This document shows positions 16,341-19,486 of a stretch of 19,486 nt of DNA, one piece after another. Under the pieces are notes generated by a model, which saw nothing but the letters and a program-made list of their open reading frames with translations, was not told where the DNA came from and searched no databases. Made by a program: the position numbers and the translations under genes. Numbering within the stretch: the stretch's first letter is position 1; every line of letters starts with the position of its first letter. The stretch lies in NCBI GenBank assembly GCA_934597165.1, contig CAKTQP010000037.1, positions 1 to 19,486 on the forward strand, in the 5' to 3' direction. The DNA comes from an uncultured Oscillospiraceae bacterium. GTDB lineage: Bacteria > Bacillota > Clostridia > Oscillospirales > Oscillospiraceae.

Positions 16341-16799
16341 TCAGGCACGCTCCGCCAGGAGCTTATTCAATTCGGTCATAAAGGTGTTGATGTCCTTGAA
16401 CTGGCGATACACCGAGGCGAAGCGTACATAAGCCACCTCGTCCACGCACTTGAGCCGATCCATGACCAGCTCGCCGATCTTCCGGCTGCTGATCTCCCGC
16501 TCCAGGGAGTTCTGCAGTTCCTGTTCGATCTCGTCCGCCAGACGCATCAACGTATCCACCGGCACCGGCCGCTTCTCGCAGGCGCGCATCATCCCCCGCA
16601 GGACCTTCTCCTTGTCAAAGCTCTGCCGACTGCCATCCTTCTTGATGACCATCAGGGGGAGACGTTCCACGGTCTCATAGGTGGTGAACCGCTTGCCGCA
16701 GGACAGGCACTCCCGACGACGGCGGATGGAATCGTATTCGTCAGTGGGACGGGAGTCGATGACCTTGCTCTCTCTCATGCCGCAATAGGGACACTTCAT
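16341..16799 (-). CDS. nrdR: Transcriptional repressor NrdR
   Basis: NrdR senses ATP/dATP through an ATP-cone and represses ribonucleotide reductase genes by binding tandem NrdR boxes. The 152-residue length is standard. The N-terminal zinc ribbon has C3, C6, C31 and C34, with SKVIDSRPTDEYDSIRRRREC between the pairs. The ATP-cone begins near LPLMVIKKDGSRQSFDKEKV (about 47-66) and runs to about 138. The ATG follows AAAGGAGG with a 9-nt gap. It has its own promoter. No nrd genes or NrdR boxes were seen in the window, so its targets lie elsewhere. Confidence 0.97.
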   Translation of the reverse strand: MKCPYCGMRESKVIDSRPTDEYDSIRRRRECLSCGKRFTTYETVERLPLMVIKKDGSRQSFDKEKVLRGMMRACEKRPVPVDTLMRLADEIEQELQNSLEREISSRKIGELVMDRLKCVDEVAYVRFASVYRQFKDINTFMTELNKLLAERA

Positions 16800-16837
16800 C
16801 AGGCGTTCCCTCCTTTCCTTCGGACTTAATTACTGAA

Positions 16838-16866
16838 ATTGTAACATATCCCCCTCTTTTTGGCAA
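16838..16866 (-). promoter_or_regulatory. Sigma-A promoter of nrdR
   Basis: TTGCCA -35 (16861-16866), 17-bp spacer and TACAAT -10 (16838-16843) on the minus strand, just downstream of the spore-coat gene terminator. Confidence 0.7.
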
Positions 16867-16880
16867 GCGGACGGCGGGAG

Positions 16881-16922
16881 AAAAAGGGGCTCCTTCCCAC
16901 AGAAACCTGGGAAGGAGCCCCT
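16881..16922 (-). terminator. Intrinsic terminator after the spore coat gene pair
   Basis: A perfect 15-bp GC-rich stem (16885-16899 with 16908-16922) with an 8-nt loop, followed on the minus strand by five T residues. It starts 5 nt after the coat gene's stop codon. Confidence 0.94.
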
Positions 16923-16927
16923 CGTGT

Positions 16928-17176
16928 TCAGCTCATGGCGGAGAACTTCTGATACGCCTGATTGATCTGGGTGCCGTCCGCGGGCATGGTCTGATACCAG
17001 CCACGGCTCTGGGCGGCGGAGAACAGGTCAGACTGGATGGTCTGCCCCTGTTTGAGGGCGTCCAGGAAGGCGTCCTTCAGCTTGGGGTGGATGCATTCGG
17101 AGGCGAAGAGGTTGTAGTTGGTGGACATCTTCTTCTCCGTCAGCAGCAGGTCGGTCATACGTTCCTGATCGTTCAT
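16928..17176 (-). CDS. CotF-like spore coat protein (larger of a pair)
   Basis: An 82-residue, all-helical protein of the CotF / ferritin-like spore coat group found in spore-forming Firmicutes. Features: MNDQERMTDLLLTEKKMSTNYNLFASECIHPKLKDAFLDAL makes two helices with the usual acidic/His pattern, and the tail SRGWYQTMPADGTQINQAYQKFS is the family's G-W-Y-x-x-x-P-A signature. Start ATG with AAAGGAAGG upstream. It follows the smaller CotF-like gene by 26 nt on the same strand, forming an operon that ends at a strong terminator. Expected to be made in the mother cell and assembled on the spore surface; I see no convincing sigma-E or sigma-K promoter. Confidence 0.85.
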   Translation of the reverse strand: MNDQERMTDLLLTEKKMSTNYNLFASECIHPKLKDAFLDALKQGQTIQSDLFSAAQSRGWYQTMPADGTQINQAYQKFSAMS

Positions 17177-17202
17177 GGATAAACCCTTCCTTTCTTTGGT
17201 GC

Positions 17203-17388
17203 TCAGCGCAGGAAATTCAGCAGGTTGTTAAAGATCTGCTGATGCTGCCCGGCGTACTGGTTGAAGCTGTTGCGCAGGGCGGTCTCGGTGGTCTCCTGGG
17301 CGGCTGCCTGGTACTTGCAGACGCAAGTGTGTTCAAAGTTCAGCTGATCTTCCAGGGCGTCCAGTTCCTTGCTGGTCAGGTTGGCCAT
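17203..17388 (-). CDS. Small CotF-like spore coat protein
   Basis: A 61-residue helical protein (MANLTSKELDALEDQLNFEH; CVCKYQAAAQETTETALRNSF; QYAGQHQQIFNNLLNFLR), the short partner that usually precedes a longer CotF-like protein in clostridia. It has a C-x-C pair. The ATG at 17388 has AAAGGAG 8 nt upstream; an ATG six codons earlier would place that site inside the gene. A TATAAA lies about 50 nt upstream at the end of the preceding gene, but no good -35 accompanies it. It may be cotranscribed with the unknown gene 53 nt upstream. Confidence 0.82.
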   Translation of the reverse strand: MANLTSKELDALEDQLNFEHTCVCKYQAAAQETTETALRNSFNQYAGQHQQIFNNLLNFLR

Positions 17389-17441
17389 GGTATCATCTCC
17401 TTTCACAGTTTGCGTCCTTATTCTGCCACCGCTTCCTGATT

Positions 17442-17999
17442 TTATACCATCAATCCCAAGGGTTTTCCCATCTCATCCAGCATCCACGCCAGCGTCCCGC
17501 CCCGCTCCGGCGACCAGGACGCAAAACAGCACAGCGGCATACAGGGCATGGGCTGCCCGATGACCCAGGGACAGGTCACCGCAATGCCCCCCTGGATGGG
17601 ACGCCAGCGCCCCCCTTTCAGCCCTCGTATCTCTCGCGCCAGACCAGCTTCCAGCGCCGGCAGCTCCAGCCCCTGGGTGGAACGCCACTCCGAGCCTGTC
17701 CGCTCCGCCGGGGTCGCTTCTGCCATCCCTTCGGACACCACCATCGCCGCCGCGCAGTGCTCCACGCCTTTCTCCCGGAGCATGGCGTTGGAGATGCTCC
17801 GTTCCAACGTGAACACCTCCCCTTCTGGCACCAGCGTGCCCAGCAATAGCGCCTCCCGCTCCCCTTGGAGCCAAATTTTGTACACCCCCTCGCCCCACTT
17901 GGGACAGCGGACGTGGAAGATGGTGCGCAGCCCCTGCCGTTGGGCGGTGAGAATGCCTCGTTGGGTGGTGCCGTCGTAGATGGGTAGCTGCCAGTCCAT
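17442..17999 (-). CDS. Hypothetical protein, unrecognised beta-rich N-terminal domain
   Basis: I do not recognise a named family. The 185-residue product begins MDWQLPIYDGTTQRGILTAQ. It appears beta-rich in its first ~70 residues (TIFHVRCPKWGEGVYKIWLQ; ALLLGTLVPEGEVFTLERSIS), a pattern I associate with uncharacterised proteins of Oscillospiraceae. The C-terminal half is Trp/Pro/Cys-rich (GGRWRPIQGGIAVTCPWVIG; MPCMPLCCFASWSP). No signal peptide or membrane helix is clear. The ATG has AAGGAGG about 7 nt upstream. It lies on the same strand 53 nt before the two coat genes, so a sporulation link is possible but unproven. Its upstream flank is a terminator hairpin, suggesting it starts its own transcript. 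Confidence 0.7.
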   Translation of the reverse strand: MDWQLPIYDGTTQRGILTAQRQGLRTIFHVRCPKWGEGVYKIWLQGEREALLLGTLVPEGEVFTLERSISNAMLREKGVEHCAAAMVVSEGMAEATPAERTGSEWRSTQGLELPALEAGLAREIRGLKGGRWRPIQGGIAVTCPWVIGQPMPCMPLCCFASWSPERGGTLAWMLDEMGKPLGLMV

Positions 18000-18048
18000 G
18001 GTATCGCCTCCTTGTTTGGTTGGGAGGAGGATATGCGATACCGGACAA

Positions 18049-18087
18049 AAAAAGAACCACGCAACGTTTGAAAAAACGTTACGTGGT
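18049..18087 (-). terminator. Intrinsic terminator upstream of the hypothetical gene
   Basis: A 14-bp stem with one mismatch (18056-18069 with 18074-18087) and a 4-nt loop. On the minus strand it is followed by TTCTTTTTTTG. It probably ends the metallopeptidase/kinase transcript, although a hairpin-array repeat of about 200 bp lies between it and the kinase stop codon. Confidence 0.8.
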
Positions 18088-18095
18088 ACGCATCA

Positions 18096-18249
18096 GGGGA
18101 AACCCCCGGCGAGGGTTTCCCCTCTTTTGGGCTGCGCCCAAAATTCACCCCTTCCTGCGCTTTTAGAAGCACAGGAGAATTTCGCTGACTGCGGTCAGCG
18201 ACCAGGGGCCTTGCCCCTGGACCCCACTTCATTTTCTTCGAGAAGAAAA
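18096..18249. repeat. Six-hairpin intergenic repeat element
   Basis: Six inverted repeats in about 155 bp: GGGGAAACCC/GGGTTTCCCC (18096-18122), TTTTGGGC/GCCCAAAA (18125-18143), TTCCTG-c-GCTT/AAGC-a-CAGGA (18152-18176), CGCTGAC/GTCAGCG (18183-18200), CCAGGGGC/GCCCCTGG (18202-18220) and TTTTCTTC/GAAGAAAA (18232-18249). It has no coding potential. The CCAGGGGC-CTT-GCCCCTGG-ACCCC piece is a commonplace of GC-rich clostridial intergenic repeats. With the terminator it accounts for the non-coding stretch 18000-18304. Confidence 0.75.
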
Positions 18250-18304
18250 CGAAGCAAAAAAAGCTTAAATGGCGCTGCGCGGCTTGATTTTCGCAAACGA
18301 GTTC

Positions 18305-18814
18305 TCAGTTGAAAAGCCTCACGATCTCCTCCACACACTCCTCAATACTCTTCCCCGTCCCATCCACAGTATAGTCACTATACTGCTCATACAACGGCAC
18401 CCGCTCCACAAAAGCATCCTGCAAGCTGCACCCGTGCTTGAGCACGATGCCTCGGGTGGTGATGTTGGTCACCCGCTTCTCCACCTCTTCGTAGGTGGCG
18501 GACAGGTACACCACATCCCCATTCCGTTTCAGCGCCTCCATCCCCGCCTGGGAATAGACCACGCTGCCACCGGTGGCGATGACGGCGTGTTCCACGTCCA
18601 CGGACAGCAGGACTTGTTCCTCGATCTGCAGGAACGTCTCGATGCCGTCGTTGTCGATGATGTCCTGGAGCAGCCGCCCCTCCCGCTCCTGGATGAGCAG
18701 ATCGGTATCCACGAAGCGGCGACCCAGGGCTTTGGCCAGCAGGACACCCAGGGTGCTCTTGCCGGAGCCGGGCATGCCGATGAGAATGATATTCCGGTTT
18801 TTTTCTCTGTTCAT
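18305..18814 (-). CDS. Shikimate-kinase-like P-loop kinase
   Basis: A 169-residue small nucleoside-kinase-fold protein usually annotated shikimate kinase (ATP + shikimate to shikimate 3-phosphate). Present: Walker A GMPGSGKST (13-21), the VDTD aspartates (35-38), the ATGGS loop and a C-terminal ERVPLYEQYSDYTVD containing the family R-x-PLY. Different: the shikimate-binding Arg of the usual GE-x-x-FR-x-x-E motif is replaced (IETFLQIEEQ, near residue 60), and TTRGIVLKHG takes the place of a usual lid. No other aro gene is nearby. It may therefore phosphorylate something else. It follows the metallopeptidase gene by 18 nt and is probably cotranscribed. The ATG has AGGA about 10 nt upstream. Confidence 0.8.
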   Translation of the reverse strand: MNREKNRNIILIGMPGSGKSTLGVLLAKALGRRFVDTDLLIQEREGRLLQDIIDNDGIETFLQIEEQVLLSVDVEHAVIATGGSVVYSQAGMEALKRNGDVVYLSATYEEVEKRVTNITTRGIVLKHGCSLQDAFVERVPLYEQYSDYTVDGTGKSIEECVEEIVRLFN

Positions 18815-18832
18815 AACGTCTGGTTCCTATCT

Positions 18833-19348
18833 TTATTCTTTCAACAGTTTGATGCGTTCCTTATAGTCCGGCAGCACCGAGGCGATGAGCTGGTAAAAGG
18901 CTTCGCCGTGGTTCTTGTGGCGGATGTGGGCCAGCTCGTGGACGACCACATAGTCGATGGCCTCCTCCGGGTAGCGCATGAGCCGCCAGGCGAAGGAAAT
19001 GCGGTTTTTGCCGCTGCAGCTGCCGAACCGCTTTCGGGCGTCAGTGATGGTCAGACCGGTGGGCATGAGCCCCATCAGGCGGCCATAATACTCCACCTTT
19101 TGGGGTAAGATCTCCTTGGCGCGGGCGATGCAGTCCAGCCGCTCCTCTTCGGTCGGCTCCGGGTGCTGCTCCTGCCACTGACGGCAGCGCTCCCGGTGGG
19201 CAGTGATCCAATCCTGCTGCCGTTCCACAAAGGCGTCGATGCGGCTCTGGGACACCTGATAGGGCGCCCGCACCAGCACGGTCAGGTCTTCGGTGATCTC
19301 CAGGGACAGGGTCTTGCGGGCTGACCGGATGACACGATATTCCTCCAC
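18833..19348 (-). CDS. YgjP-type (DUF45/SprT-like) zinc metallopeptidase
   Basis: A 171-residue cytoplasmic protein of the YgjP/DUF45 (M48-related) metallopeptidase family; physiological substrates are largely unknown. The zinc site is VVVHELAHIRHKNHGEAFY, with H137, E138 and H141 as HExxH and H147 as likely third ligand. Upstream lies the family's RKRFGSCSGKNRISFAWRLMRYP block (106-128). The N-terminus (YRVIRSARKTLSLEIT) is the usual beta-strand start. The start codon is GTG with AAAGGAGGGG 7 nt upstream. It leads a two-gene unit with the kinase and has its own promoter. Confidence 0.9.
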   Translation of the reverse strand: MEEYRVIRSARKTLSLEITEDLTVLVRAPYQVSQSRIDAFVERQQDWITAHRERCRQWQEQHPEPTEEERLDCIARAKEILPQKVEYYGRLMGLMPTGLTITDARKRFGSCSGKNRISFAWRLMRYPEEAIDYVVVHELAHIRHKNHGEAFYQLIASVLPDYKERIKLLKE

Positions 19349-19368
19349 GGTATCCCCTCCTTTGGCTC

Positions 19369-19397
19369 ATTATAGCAAGATTCCACAGAATTGTCCA
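19369..19397 (-). promoter_or_regulatory. Sigma-A promoter of the metallopeptidase-kinase pair
   Basis: TGGACA -35 (19392-19397), 17-bp spacer and perfect TATAAT -10 (19369-19374) on the minus strand, about 20 nt before the GTG start. Confidence 0.75.
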
Positions 19398-19428
19398 CGA
19401 AAGAAGGTTTTCCCACTCTTTCCTCGCC

Positions 19429-19467
19429 TTGACACCCGTTTGAAAATCGCCTATACTACTATAGTAT
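19429..19467 (+). promoter_or_regulatory. Strong divergent promoter with palindromic operator at the window edge
   Basis: A perfect TTGACA -35 (19429-19434), 17-bp spacer and TATACT -10 (19452-19457) face rightward, out of the window. An inverted repeat ATACTA-CTA-TAGTAT (19453-19467) overlaps the -10 box and start point, the position of a repressor operator. The gene it controls is not in the window. Confidence 0.75.
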
Positions 19468-19486
19468 GTTTTGTCATCTGCAAAAA

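Noticed and set aside
18096..18249. CRISPR-like array
   Set aside because: The units are different inverted repeats, not one direct repeat with regular spacers, and no cas genes are present.

Overview
The window looks like chromosomal DNA from a GC-rich, endospore-forming Firmicute, most likely of the Oscillospiraceae (Flavonifractor/Intestinimonas/Oscillibacter-type gut clostridia). The reasons are strong AGGAGG ribosome sites, frequent TTG/GTG starts, sigma-A type promoters (TTGACA-N17-TATAAT), CotF-like spore coat proteins, an adjacent DUF421/DUF4363 pair, NrdR, and intergenic arrays of short hairpins. The family assignment is inference.

Layout. 1-2.7 kb (minus): ilvA-type threonine ammonia-lyase, then rpe-recR from a promoter that overlaps the ilvA stop codon. 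2.7-5.9 kb (minus): cytoplasmic L-asparaginase, a flavodoxin-fold reductase and a MATE transporter. The MATE gene carries an in-frame TAG 30 codons before its natural end and has a structured 5' leader. 6.05-7.6 kb: a two-gene plus-strand cassette (YczE/YitT-type membrane protein and a maltose/galactoside O-acetyltransferase) between two related repeats, next to tRNA-Ala(CGC). 7.8-9.0 kb (minus): a small unknown gene with an apparent 1-nt frameshift, and a RibD-C/DHFR-like reductase whose promoter has a MerR-type dyad. 9.0-15.0 kb (minus): guaA and carA-carB, with a good ARG box in front of carA. 15.2-16.3 kb (plus): DUF421 and DUF4363 membrane proteins, translationally coupled. 16.3-18.0 kb (minus): nrdR, two small CotF-like coat proteins and one unrecognised gene. 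18.0-18.3 kb: a terminator hairpin plus a six-hairpin intergenic repeat. 18.3-19.35 kb (minus): a shikimate-kinase-like protein and a YgjP-type metallopeptidase. The window ends with an excellent plus-strand promoter carrying a palindrome over its -10, which reads into an unseen gene.

How the genes fit together. Most are core metabolism: carbamoyl phosphate for arginine and pyrimidines (carAB), GMP from XMP (guaA), control of ribonucleotide reductase genes (nrdR), amino-acid catabolism (threonine, asparagine), pentose-phosphate flux (rpe) and recombinational repair (recR). I did not find a clear new multi-gene defence or mobile system. The best leads are the interrupted MATE gene with its leader, the frameshifted small gene, the repeat-flanked cassette, the MerR-type operator with no regulator in view, the kinase lacking a canonical shikimate-binding Arg, and the hairpin-array repeats.
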